Source of the DNA: Tsuneonella amylolytica | GTDB lineage: Bacteria > Pseudomonadota > Alphaproteobacteria > Sphingomonadales > Sphingomonadaceae | Direction: 5' to 3' | Assembly (NCBI RefSeq): GCF_003626915.1 | Contig: NZ_CP032570.1 | Coordinates: forward strand, 1,674,001 to 1,738,000 | DNA: 64,000 nucleotides | Part shown: in pieces, positions 47,737-56,919 of the stretch | Layout of the letters: the number at the start of each line of letters is the position of its first letter | How positions within the stretch are numbered: the first letter of the stretch is position 1 | The notes under the pieces: generated by a model | The model's input: only the letters and a program-made list of their open reading frames with translations | What the model was told of the DNA's origin: nothing | Databases searched by the model: none | Position numbers and translations under genes: made by a program

Positions 47737-49062
47737 ATGAGCGCGCCGCTTCGCGTGGCGCTGGCGGGCGTGGGGACCGTGGGGGCGGGCGTCGTTCGTC
47801 TGCTCGATACCAACGCCGCGCTCGTCGAGGCGCGGGCCGGCCGGCCGATCGAGGTGGTGGCGGTGAGCGCGCGCGATCGGTCGAAGGATCGCGGCATCGA
47901 TCTCGGCCGCTTCGCCTGGTGCGACGACATGACCGCGATGGCCGCCCGCGACGACGTCGACGCCGTGGTCGAGCTGGTCGGCGGTGCGGACGGTCCGGCG
48001 CTGACGCTCGCGCGCAACACGCTGGCGGGGCGCAAGGCTCTCGTGACCGCGAACAAGGCGATGATCGCGCACCACGGGCTCGCGTTGGCCGAGGCCGCCG
48101 AGCGCGCCGGCGTCCCCCTCAGGTTCGAGGCCGCGGTGGCGGGCGGTATCCCGGTCATCAAGGGCCTGCGCGAAGGGGCTGCGGCAAACGCGCTCACCCG
48201 CGTGCAGGGCATTCTCAACGGCACTTGCAACTTCATCCTTTCGACGATGGAGGACACGGGCCGCGATTTTGCCGACGTGCTGGCCGAAGCGCAGGCGAGG
48301 GGGTTCGCCGAAGCCGACCCCACGCTCGACATCGAAGGCATCGATGCAGGCCACAAGCTGGCGATCCTTGCCGCGCTGGCGTTCGGCATCCGGCTCGACC
48401 TCGCCACCGTGGCCTGCGACGGCATCGCTCGGGTGCGTGCGGCCGACATCGCGCGTGCCCGCGATCTGGGCTTCGTCATCCGGCTGGTGGGCGAGGCCGA
48501 CGTGGAGGCGACCGGCGCGGGGGCGCCCCGGCTGCTCCAGCGCGTGCGCCCGTGCCTCGTCCCGCAGGATCATCCGCTCGCCCATGTCGACGGGCCGACC
48601 AATGCGGTCGTCGCGGAAGGCAATTTCTCAGGCCGGTTGCTGTTTCAGGGAGCGGGCGCGGGCGACGGGCCGACGGCGAGCGCGGTGGTCGCCGACCTCA
48701 TCGACATCGCGCGCGGCATGGAGAGCAGGGCGGGCACGGGCTGTCCGTTCTCGGTCCCGGTCGCCGATCTCGTCGCGGCCGATCCCGCCGATGCGGGCGC
48801 GCGCACCGGGCGCAGCTACATCCGCTTCACCGTGGCAGACCGCACCGGCGTGCTGGCCGAGATTACCGCCGCGATGCGCGATGCGGGGGTCTCGATCGAA
48901 AGCTTCATCCAGCACGGCCAGCCCGACTCGCACGGCAACGTGCTGGTGGCGATGGTCACACACGAGGGGCCCGAACGGTGCGTCGACAAGGCGACCGAGT
49001 TGCTTGACGGATCGCCCAGCCTGACCGCGCGGCCGCTGGTCATGCCTATCCTGGAGGCGTGA
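47737..49062 (+). CDS. hom: Homoserine dehydrogenase
   Basis: NAD(P)-dependent step from aspartate semialdehyde to homoserine, feeding Thr, Met and Ile. The 441-aa protein has the Rossmann start LAGVGTVGAGVVRLLDTNAA, VTANKAMIAHHGLALAEAAE, the signature AGGIPVIKGLREGAAAN and LNGTCNFILSTMED. A C-terminal ACT domain (TVADRTGVLAEITAAMRDAG) suggests threonine feedback. An AGGA site precedes the ATG. The 3' end overlaps the convergent exported gene by 17 nt. Confidence 0.96.
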   Translation: MSAPLRVALAGVGTVGAGVVRLLDTNAALVEARAGRPIEVVAVSARDRSKDRGIDLGRFAWCDDMTAMAARDDVDAVVELVGGADGPALTLARNTLAGRKALVTANKAMIAHHGLALAEAAERAGVPLRFEAAVAGGIPVIKGLREGAAANALTRVQGILNGTCNFILSTMEDTGRDFADVLAEAQARGFAEADPTLDIEGIDAGHKLAILAALAFGIRLDLATVACDGIARVRAADIARARDLGFVIRLVGEADVEATGAGAPRLLQRVRPCLVPQDHPLAHVDGPTNAVVAEGNFSGRLLFQGAGAGDGPTASAVVADLIDIARGMESRAGTGCPFSVPVADLVAADPADAGARTGRSYIRFTVADRTGVLAEITAAMRDAGVSIESFIQHGQPDSHGNVLVAMVTHEGPERCVDKATELLDGSPSLTARPLVMPILEA

Positions 49063-49534
49063 CCCCGTCCTCCTCGCCGCGGCCCCGCGCCGGGGCGAGC
49101 CCGCGGGCGGCCCGGTCGGCGTCGGAGCCCGGCGGCGCTTCGGGGATGGCGGCAAGGTCGATGATCAATGGCATCGGCGGCGGACACGGCGGGATGAAAC
49201 AGCCGGTCGCCACGACCACGCCGGGGTATTTGGTTGCAACGTCGGGCGCGTCGGGAACGCCGTCTTTCGCGCCGGCCCCGGTCGGGTCGAGCTGAGCGCT
49301 CGATTGTACGCGGAACTGCGACTGGTCCTCCTGCTGCGCGCAAACCACTATCGATTCGCCCGGCTTGGGTGCGGGACACGCGCGCTTGGCCTTGGTATCG
49401 GGCGGGCCGTAGGCGGCCTTCGCATCGGCGATGACCTCCTCGGCGGTGACGGTGCCGGTCGGCGCATCCTGCGCAGCGACGGGGACGCTGGCAAATAGCG
49501 CGATCGCGCCGACGGCGAGCGCGATGGTTTTCAC
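49046..49534 (-). CDS. Exported hypothetical protein, tandem paralogue B
   Basis: A 162-aa protein with a signal peptide (IALAVGAIALFASVPVAAQ). The mature part begins TAEEVIADAKAAYG, has ACPAPKPGESIVVCAQQEDQ and, near the C-terminus, CFIPPCPPPMPLIIDLAAIP followed by EAPPGSDADRAARG. The upstream neighbour shares the same three blocks, so the two arose by duplication. The GTG start at 49534 overlaps the neighbour's stop (GTGA). No known domain; a paired-Cys periplasmic protein is the safest description. Confidence 0.75.
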   Translation of the reverse strand: MKTIALAVGAIALFASVPVAAQDAPTGTVTAEEVIADAKAAYGPPDTKAKRACPAPKPGESIVVCAQQEDQSQFRVQSSAQLDPTGAGAKDGVPDAPDVATKYPGVVVATGCFIPPCPPPMPLIIDLAAIPEAPPGSDADRAARGLAPARGRGEEDGVTPPG

Positions 49535-50010
49535 CGCGCCTTCTCCCCCCGTCCGATGCGCGCCGCGTCGGAGTCTTCCGGCGCTTCGGGAATCGCCGCG
49601 AGGTCGATGATCAGCGGCCGGTGCAGAGGTCCGCCGGTGCCGAAAGAAAAACACAAGAGCCCGGGACCACAGGCCGGGGGTGCCAGATTCGGTGCCCGCG
49701 GATTGCCGCGATTGACCGTCTTGGCTGCATACTCCCGCTCCGCTCGCTCGCGATCGAACCCGGCCCCTGCCGGATCGAAGGGACGCTCGGCGCAGACGAC
49801 GATCTCCTCGCCCTCCTTCGGCGGCGGGCAGGCCGGGACTTGCCGCCTCGCTTGGCGTTCGCGTTCGGCTGGGTCCGACAGCGCGGCCCTGGCGCGGACC
49901 AAGACCTCTTCGGCAGTCATCGGCGTCGATTGCTCCCTGCTCCATGCGGAGGCAGGCGCGGCGAGGGCGATGGCGGTGGCGAGGGCCGATCCGGCCGCCT
50001 GTCTCGACAA
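49531..50010 (-). CDS. Exported hypothetical protein, tandem paralogue A
   Basis: A 159-aa protein with a signal peptide (AAGSALATAIALAAPASAWS). Blocks shared with paralogue B are MTAEEVLVRARAALSDP, VPACPPPKEGEEIVVCAERP and RPLIIDLAAIPEAPEDSDAA. A second Cys pair lies in PACGPGLLCFSFGTG. The order of blocks is the same in both proteins. It is first of the two-gene unit, divergent from glpX with 55 nt between starts. Function unknown. Confidence 0.75.
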   Translation of the reverse strand: MSRQAAGSALATAIALAAPASAWSREQSTPMTAEEVLVRARAALSDPAERERQARRQVPACPPPKEGEEIVVCAERPFDPAGAGFDRERAEREYAAKTVNRGNPRAPNLAPPACGPGLLCFSFGTGGPLHRPLIIDLAAIPEAPEDSDAARIGRGEKAR

Positions 50011-50065
50011 TCCCGCACTCCCTCTCTAGGCACCCCGCAAACTCCGCTGCAGGACTGAATTCCCC

Positions 50066-51082
50066 ATGAACAACCCGTCTTCGTCCCCCCATTCGTCCAA
50101 GGGCCAACCCCAGCCGTCGAGCGTGCTCGACCGTGTCCTCGTGCTCGAACTGGTCCGCGTGACCGAAGCCGCCGCGATCGCGGCGAGCACCCTCATCGGG
50201 CGCGGCGACGAGAAGGCCGCCGACGCCGCAGCGGTCGAGGCGATGCGCAAGGCCTTCGATACCCTCGAGATCGACGGCACCGTCGTCATCGGCGAGGGCG
50301 AGCGTGACGAGGCCCCCATGCTCTACATCGGCGAAAAGGTCGGCGGCGCGCCGGGCCGCGGGCCGAAGATCGACATCGCGCTCGATCCGCTCGAAGGCAC
50401 CACGATCACCGCCAAGGCCGGGCCCAACGCGCTGGCCGTTCTGGCCGCGGCGGAACATGGCTGCCTGCTCAACGCGCCCGATACCTACATGGACAAGCTC
50501 GCCATCGGGCCGGGCTACCCCGAGGGCGTGATCGACCTCGCCAAGTCGCCCACCGAGAACGTGCGGGCGGTCGCCGCGGCCAAGGGCGTGGAGCCGGCCG
50601 ACATCATCGTCTGCGTGCTCGACCGGCCGCGCCATGCCGATCTCATCGCCGAACTGCGCGGGATCGGCTGCGGCGTGGTGCTGATCGGCGACGGCGACGT
50701 GGCGGGCGTGATCGCCACCACCGATCCCGACACCACGATCGACATGTACATGGGTTCGGGCGGCGCGCCCGAGGGCGTGCTGGCGGCGGCCGCGCTGCGC
50801 TGCGTCGGCGGCCAGTTCAACGGCCGGCTCGTCTTCCGCAACGACGACGAGAAGGCCCGCGCCCGCAAGTGGGGCATCCCCGACAGCGACTTCGGCCGCA
50901 TCTACAAGCTGGAGGAACTGGCCAAGGGCGACTGCATCTTCGCCGCCACCGGCGTCACCAGCGGATCGCTGCTCGACGGCGTGAAGCGCCTGCGCGGGGG
51001 CAAGATGACCACCGAGAGCGTGGTGATGCGCGCGTCGTCGGGCACGGTGCGGTGGATCAAGGGCGAGCACCGGACGGGCTGA
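50066..51082 (+). CDS. glpX: Class II fructose-1,6-bisphosphatase
   Basis: Gluconeogenic phosphatase (338 aa) with a lithium-sensitive phosphatase fold. Markers are VLELVRVTEAAAIAASTLIG, TVVIGEGERDEAPMLYIGEK, KIDIALDPLEGTTITAKAGP and VSGSLLDGV-type GVTSGSLLDGVKRL. The N-terminal 20 residues are Ser/Pro-rich. hom and glpX are neighbours in many alphaproteobacteria; here the two exported paralogues sit between them. Confidence 0.96.
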   Translation: MNNPSSSPHSSKGQPQPSSVLDRVLVLELVRVTEAAAIAASTLIGRGDEKAADAAAVEAMRKAFDTLEIDGTVVIGEGERDEAPMLYIGEKVGGAPGRGPKIDIALDPLEGTTITAKAGPNALAVLAAAEHGCLLNAPDTYMDKLAIGPGYPEGVIDLAKSPTENVRAVAAAKGVEPADIIVCVLDRPRHADLIAELRGIGCGVVLIGDGDVAGVIATTDPDTTIDMYMGSGGAPEGVLAAAALRCVGGQFNGRLVFRNDDEKARARKWGIPDSDFGRIYKLEELAKGDCIFAATGVTSGSLLDGVKRLRGGKMTTESVVMRASSGTVRWIKGEHRTG

Positions 51083-51098
51083 TCCGGGCTGCCCTGTC

Positions 51099-51119
51099 AC
51101 GCCGAAGGGGCGTATTTTT
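51099..51119 (+). terminator. Probable terminator after glpX
   Basis: ACGCC (51099-51103) pairs with GGCGT (51109-51113), then ATTTTT (51114-51119). The stem is short but the T-run is good and it lies 17 nt after the glpX stop. Confidence 0.55.
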
Positions 51120-51132
51120 CGATACGGCGGGA

Positions 51133-51597
51133 TCACTGCACGGCCCCCCCATCGTATCCCGCTTCGCCCATGGTGCGGGTCCGGCGTAGCAGGCGGAAAA
51201 GCGTGGGGTTGCAAGGCTTTCGCGCGATTCCCGTCATCGCACCCAGATGGATGACAGGCTTCAAGAGGTCCGTTTCCAGCCGCGCGAGCAGTGTCGCCAT
51301 TGTCACCTTGCGATTGTCCTCCCGCGCGGCACCGGGGTGGCCGGAACCCGGCAGCGTGAGCACCCGGTCCCACGCGAAGGCGAAGCTTTCGGCCCCCGCC
51401 CGCGCCCGCAGGCGATAGGCGCTCGCCCGGCTCATCCCCACGGCTCTCGCCGCCGCGGAGACCGACCCGGTGACATAGAGCTGCGCCAGAAACGCACACT
51501 GCCGCACCTCGCTCCACCCGTCATTGCGCGCCCGGACCGGGACCGGGCGGAACCAGCCGGGGCGACGGCGAAGGCGATGGACGCGCGGCGTGCTCAT
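51133..51597 (-). CDS. Helix-turn-helix hypothetical protein
   Basis: A 154-aa basic protein. The central segment AARAVGMSRASAYRLR (about 50-65), preceded by CAFLAQLYVTGSVS, reads as a helix-turn-helix of the resolvase/transposase-like class. The N-terminus is arginine-rich (VHRLRRRPGWFRPVPVRARN), as is the C-terminus. No effector domain is seen. ATG 51597 is chosen; the frame continues further upstream without support. Convergent with glpX. A DNA-binding role is inference from the HTH pattern. Confidence 0.65.
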   Translation of the reverse strand: MSTPRVHRLRRRPGWFRPVPVRARNDGWSEVRQCAFLAQLYVTGSVSAAARAVGMSRASAYRLRARAGAESFAFAWDRVLTLPGSGHPGAAREDNRKVTMATLLARLETDLLKPVIHLGAMTGIARKPCNPTLFRLLRRTRTMGEAGYDGGAVQ

Positions 51598-51731
51598 CGA
51601 CGAGCTTAGGCCACAGGTGGGAGGGTGTAGGAAAGTCCTTTGAGGACGGCGGCTTTGCGGCCGGGGCCCCGGTGACCCAAATTCCGCAATTGGGGTGGGA
51701 AGCGGACGTAACAAACCGTCACGCCCTTTCC

Positions 51732-52139
51732 ATGCTGAGGAGACGAAGATACGGATTCCTAATGCGATGGTGGAAGAAAGTGGTCATAACATTCGGCTCA
51801 TTTGCCGCGTGGTTATGTGGGCTAATCGCGTTTGGTGAGCGGGATTACGAGAGCCAATATTTTTGGGTTACCGGCTGCGCAATGGCTATTGGTTTCGCAA
51901 TAGCCCCACTCTGGCGCTTTCGCAGCGAGGTCTGGTATTGGCCCACCGTCGTTTCGCTCGGCATCGCGCACTTGGCCGTGCTCTATAGCCAACCGGATTT
52001 CATTTCTAATCCCGACCTCCCTGCAAGAGGTATGGTCCAAGGGCTGTTCGTATTGGATTGCTTAGCCAGTTGGGCCGTTATGATCGCCGTCTGCTATTTT
52101 TTCATTCGGAAGTTCCCATGGCAGGTGCCCAGCGAGTAG
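51732..52139 (+). CDS. Orphan small membrane protein in an AT-richer patch
   Basis: About 135 aa with four hydrophobic segments (VVITFGSFAAWLCGLIAFG, VTGCAMAIGFAIAPLW, TVVSLGIAHLAVLY and LDCLASWAVMIAVCYFFI). No family is recognised. The start is uncertain: ATG 51732 (MLRRRRYGF) or ATG 51762 (MRWWKK), and no clear ribosome site decides. Codon use is plainly less GC-rich than in every neighbour (many AT-ending codons), a sign of recent acquisition. Confidence 0.6.
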   Translation: MLRRRRYGFLMRWWKKVVITFGSFAAWLCGLIAFGERDYESQYFWVTGCAMAIGFAIAPLWRFRSEVWYWPTVVSLGIAHLAVLYSQPDFISNPDLPARGMVQGLFVLDCLASWAVMIAVCYFFIRKFPWQVPSE

Positions 52140-52199
52140 GAAGCGGCTGGAGTTGAGGCTACGCCCATTTGCTCTTGTCCGGAACGCAGCGTTTCGTTT

Positions 52200-52230
52200 G
52201 ATGTCCGCAACGGGGTCGTAACCGGACATC
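52200..52230. repeat. Intergenic palindrome with GATGTCCG / CGGACATC arms
   Basis: GATGTCCG (52200-52207) and CGGACATC (52223-52230) are perfect 8-bp inverted arms around a 15-nt loop. The element lies downstream of the AT-rich membrane-protein gene and upstream of prs. It looks like a dispersed intergenic repeat unit, but only one copy is seen here. Confidence 0.5.
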
Positions 52231-52357
52231 CCCTTTGTGGCGTCGCCTTCCACCCCCGCGGTGGCGGGTATGGCGACATGCCGTCAAGCCATGTTGCATC
52301 CCCCGCCCCTGCCGCTAAGCCGCCCCCATCGATTCCCCGCCCCAAGGACCTCCGCCG

Positions 52358-53293
<936 letters not shown>

Positions 53294-53308
53294 CTGGGGC
53301 GGGCAGGC

Positions 53309-54091
53309 ATGAGCATGGACACCGACATCGCCCTCGCGCACCGGCTCGCCGATGCGGCGGGGGCGGCGATCCGCCCGTTCTGGCGCGGGGAGATCGGGCT
53401 GGAGGCGAAGGACGATGCCTCGCCCGTCACGCTGGCAGACCGCGCGGCGGAAGACGCGATGCGCCGCATCCTCGCCGCCGAGGCGCCGCGCGACGGGATC
53501 GTGGGCGAGGAGTTCGGAAACGAGCGCGAGGGCGCGAGCCGGACTTGGGTGCTCGACCCCATCGACGGGACGGTCAGCTTCGCCGCGGGCCGCCCGATCT
53601 TCGGCACGCTCATCGCCCTCCTGCGCGACGGGTTTCCGGTGCTCGGCGTGATCGACCAGCCGATCGGCGGCGAACGCTGGGTCGGCGCGGCGGGGCGGCC
53701 CACCACCTTCAACGGCGCCGAGGTGCGCACCCGCCCCTGCCGCGACCTCGCCCAGGCGGTGCTCGCCAGCACCGGGCCGCAATATTTCGACGACCATTCG
53801 GCCGAGCACTTCATGGCGCTGGCGGCCAAGAGCGCGCACAAGCGGATGATCTGGGGCGGCGACTGCTACAATTACGGCCTTCTCGCGTCGGGCCAGATCG
53901 ACCTTGTCTGCGAAAGCGGATTGAAGCTCTACGACTTCGCCGCGCTGGTCCCGGTGGTGGAGGGCGCGGGCGGGACGATGGCCGACTGGAACGGCGAACC
54001 GCTGCACGCCGCATCGGAAGGCCACGTCATCGCACTGGGCGATCCCGCCCGGCTGGACGACGTGATCGAGGCGCTCGCCTGCGGGCACTGA
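53309..54091 (+). CDS. hisN: Inositol-monophosphatase-family phosphatase, possibly histidinol-phosphatase
   Basis: Mg-dependent phosphatase, 260 aa. Metal-site motifs are IVGEEFGNEREGAS, VLDPIDGTVSFAAGRPIFGT and the late WGGDCYNYGLLASGQIDLVC (usually WGDCYGY in the family). Sequence layout resembles HisN-type histidinol-phosphate phosphatases of actinobacteria and alphaproteobacteria, but a general inositol-phosphatase role is possible. It follows prs by 15 nt, so a histidine-pathway link is plausible. Confidence 0.8.
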   Translation: MSMDTDIALAHRLADAAGAAIRPFWRGEIGLEAKDDASPVTLADRAAEDAMRRILAAEAPRDGIVGEEFGNEREGASRTWVLDPIDGTVSFAAGRPIFGTLIALLRDGFPVLGVIDQPIGGERWVGAAGRPTTFNGAEVRTRPCRDLAQAVLASTGPQYFDDHSAEHFMALAAKSAHKRMIWGGDCYNYGLLASGQIDLVCESGLKLYDFAALVPVVEGAGGTMADWNGEPLHAASEGHVIALGDPARLDDVIEALACGH

Positions 54092-54134
54092 CGCGTTAGC
54101 TTTATCCTAAACCGCACGCGCTAGACAGGCGCGC

Positions 54135-56135
54135 ATGGCTACCCATGCTATCGAACCGCCGCGGACGAACGGCCTGCGCCTGCCATGGGCGCGACTGCTC
54201 GCATGGGTGCCGCTCGCGGTGACGCTGGCCGTCGCTGCCCTCGAACTGTTGCTCGCCGATCGCAAGTTCGGCCTGTTCACCGGCGGTTTCGGGACGAGCC
54301 GCGCAGCCGATACTTTCGGCGAGCGGGTGCAGTTCGTCGCGGGGTATGCCGCTGCGATGGCAATCGTCGGGCTCGCCGGCTGGTCCCTCGCCCTCCGCCT
54401 GACCCGGGGGCGTGCCGGGTGGGCCCCCGCATTCGTCTTCGCGCTGCTGAACGGTGCGCTGTTCGCCGGCGTCCTTGCCGCGAAGTACCAGCTGGCGGCG
54501 TATTTCAGCGACGCGATGGGCTTTGCGCTGATGAAGCAGCTCGGCGGGGGAAGTCTCGTCGATGCGCTGCTTTACTCCTCGAGCGAGATCGGCCTCGGCC
54601 TGACGGCACTCGCGGCACTCGGGATCGCGGCGTGGATCGCGGCGAAATTCGTCGCGCGCATCGTTCCGGCGGACCTGCCGCGCCCGACCGGGCCGAGCCG
54701 GCGTATCCGGGTCGCGATCGTCGCCGCATTCCTTGCGCTCGCCATCGCGATTCCGCGCGGAGGGGGCGACGCGGCCTATGCCCTGCAGCGGACGCTGGCG
54801 TGGGGCACGCTGACCGGCGCGCTCGACCTCGCGACCGATTTCGACCGCGACGGATACGGGCTGTTCGGCATCCAGCACGACGGCGCGCCCTTCGACGCCG
54901 CGCGCCATCCACTGGCGCTCGACGTGCCGGGCAACGGGATCGACGAAGACGGCTACGGCGGGGACCTCGCGCTGGTTCCGCTGGCCGCCCCGCTCGGCCC
55001 GCAACTGTTCACCGGGCGGCGGCCCAACGTCGTGGTCGTGGTGTTCGAATCGACACGCGGGGACGTGCTCGGCAAGCGTTTGAACGGACAGCCTGTTGCG
55101 CCCCATCTCGAGGCGCTGGCTGCCGCGGGCGCCGCCGCGCCGGCCTACAGCCACGTCGGTTTCACGACGGAGAGCCTCAAGTCGCTGTTTTCCGGCGCGC
55201 TCGCCCCGCACGAGGGCGACCCCTCTCTTCTGCGCGATCTCAAGGCCAGCGGCTATCGCATCGGGGTGTTCTCGGGCCAGCCGGAGGACTTCGGCGGCAT
55301 TTCGAAAACCGTCGGGATGCGGGACAGCGCCGATGTCTACGTCGATGCCGAGACGCTGCGCGACAAGCGCGCCTTCGACTTCGCCGCGCAAGGCAGCCTG
55401 CTCGTCGACGAGAGCCACCTGCTCGGTGCGTTCGACCGGACGCTGGGCCGCGAGGACTGGGCCGCGAAGCCGCATTTCGCCTACTTCAATTTCCAGTCGC
55501 CGCATTTCCCCTACGACCATCCCGGCGTCGATCGCCGGCTGACGGACGACCCGCTGCCGCGCGGCGACATTACCGCTGCCAATGCCGCCCGCGTTCGCGA
55601 CACATACTGGAACGCGGTGGCGAATGCCGACCGCTGGCTGGGCGAACTCGTCGCCCGGCTGAAAGCCATGGACGTCTGGAACGACACGATCCTGATCGTC
55701 ACCGGCGACCACGGGGAGGAGCTGTTCGAGGGCGGCTTCCTCGGCCACGGTCACGTAATCGATGCGGAGCAATTCCGCACCCTGCTCGCCGTGAACCGGC
55801 CCGGCATGCTGCCACCGGGCCCCATCGGGCTCGCCGATTACCGCGCGATCCTGGCGGCAGCTATCAGGGGCGGCAAGCCACCTGCGGTGACGGTGCCGCC
55901 CTTCATGCACGTCGGCGCGCTCGCCTCTCCGACGGCGATCGGGCTCGCCGAACCGGGCGGGCGGCTCACCAGTTTGCGCCTCGATACCGGCGAGGCCTGC
56001 TTCCGCGAACAGGGCCGCTGCGCGACTTACGCCTCGCTCGGCAAAGCGGACAAGGCGCGCGTCGATTCCGTGGTCGCACGCTGGGGGTCCGAACGTTGGC
56101 GCGACCATCTGCGCGGGAAAACCGCCGGGCACTAG
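54135..56135 (+). CDS. Membrane sulfatase-family hydrolase (LTA synthase/phosphoethanolamine-transferase-like)
   Basis: A 666-aa protein. About five N-terminal helices (to roughly residue 205) are followed by a soluble alkaline-phosphatase-fold domain from about residue 295. The metal/nucleophile segment is VVVVFESTRGDVLGKRLNGQ; others are FAYFNFQSPHFPYDHPGVDR and LIVTGDHGEELFEGGFLGHG. Between the two parts lie DFDRDGYGLFG and PGNGIDEDGYGG, Asp-rich loops that resemble calcium-binding repeats. It probably acts on envelope polymers or lipids in the periplasm. Confidence 0.82.
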   Translation: MATHAIEPPRTNGLRLPWARLLAWVPLAVTLAVAALELLLADRKFGLFTGGFGTSRAADTFGERVQFVAGYAAAMAIVGLAGWSLALRLTRGRAGWAPAFVFALLNGALFAGVLAAKYQLAAYFSDAMGFALMKQLGGGSLVDALLYSSSEIGLGLTALAALGIAAWIAAKFVARIVPADLPRPTGPSRRIRVAIVAAFLALAIAIPRGGGDAAYALQRTLAWGTLTGALDLATDFDRDGYGLFGIQHDGAPFDAARHPLALDVPGNGIDEDGYGGDLALVPLAAPLGPQLFTGRRPNVVVVVFESTRGDVLGKRLNGQPVAPHLEALAAAGAAAPAYSHVGFTTESLKSLFSGALAPHEGDPSLLRDLKASGYRIGVFSGQPEDFGGISKTVGMRDSADVYVDAETLRDKRAFDFAAQGSLLVDESHLLGAFDRTLGREDWAAKPHFAYFNFQSPHFPYDHPGVDRRLTDDPLPRGDITAANAARVRDTYWNAVANADRWLGELVARLKAMDVWNDTILIVTGDHGEELFEGGFLGHGHVIDAEQFRTLLAVNRPGMLPPGPIGLADYRAILAAAIRGGKPPAVTVPPFMHVGALASPTAIGLAEPGGRLTSLRLDTGEACFREQGRCATYASLGKADKARVDSVVARWGSERWRDHLRGKTAGH

Positions 56136-56160
56136 GGCGCTGCCCCGGCGTTGGGGCGGC

Positions 56161-56919
56161 ATGGACAAGGCCATCGCAATCACCGGCGGCGGGGCGGGCA
56201 TCGGCCGCGCGACCGCGCTCCACTTCCATGGTCTCGGCTGGCGGGTCGCCGTGCTCGACACCGATGCCGACGCGCTGGCCGAATTGGCGGACCTGCTGCC
56301 GAAGGACCGCTGCCTGACCGTGCGCTGCGACGTGGGCAAGGAAACGCAGGTGAAGCGCGCGTTCGAGCGGATGGGCAAGTGGCTAGGTGACGACCCGCTC
56401 TCGGTCCTCGTCAACAACGCCGGGATAGCGGACCCGTATTGCGGACCGCTTGAAGACCTCGCGCTTGCCGACTGGCAGCGGTGGATCGACGCGAGCCTGA
56501 CTGCTGCGTTCCTGTGCAGCCGCGCGGCGCTGCCGCTGCTGCGGCGGGCCGAAGCCGCGAGCGTGGTTAACGTGTCGAGCACCCGTGCGCTGATGAGCGA
56601 GCCCGAGACCTTCGCCTATGCCGCCGCGAAGGGCGGGCTCGATGCGCTGACCCACGCGATGGCCGTGACCCTCGGCCCGGCGGTGCGCGTCAACGCCGTG
56701 CTGCCCGGCTGGATCGAGACCGGCCCATGGCAGAAGGAAGCCGCGCGCACCGATCCCGACCATTCGAAGACGGCGCGCGAGCAGCATCCGGCGGGCCGGG
56801 TGGGCCGTCCCGAGGATATCGCCAAGGCGATCGAATGGCTGGCCGGGGCGGGTTTCGTGACCGGGCAGCGGATCGTGGTGGACGGAGGAATGACCGTGAA
56901 GATGATCTACGACGCATGA
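56161..56919 (+). CDS. Short-chain dehydrogenase/reductase
   Basis: A 252-aa classical SDR. It has the cofactor loop ITGGGAGIGRATALHF, the NNAG motif in VLVNNAGIADPY, Ser in VVNVSSTRALMS and the catalytic YxxxK in FAYAAAKGGLDALTHAMAV. The C-terminus, AGFVTGQRIVVDGGMTVKMI, is standard. Substrate unknown. The last codons overlap the next gene by 4 nt (ATGA). Confidence 0.9.
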   Translation: MDKAIAITGGGAGIGRATALHFHGLGWRVAVLDTDADALAELADLLPKDRCLTVRCDVGKETQVKRAFERMGKWLGDDPLSVLVNNAGIADPYCGPLEDLALADWQRWIDASLTAAFLCSRAALPLLRRAEAASVVNVSSTRALMSEPETFAYAAAKGGLDALTHAMAVTLGPAVRVNAVLPGWIETGPWQKEAARTDPDHSKTAREQHPAGRVGRPEDIAKAIEWLAGAGFVTGQRIVVDGGMTVKMIYDA

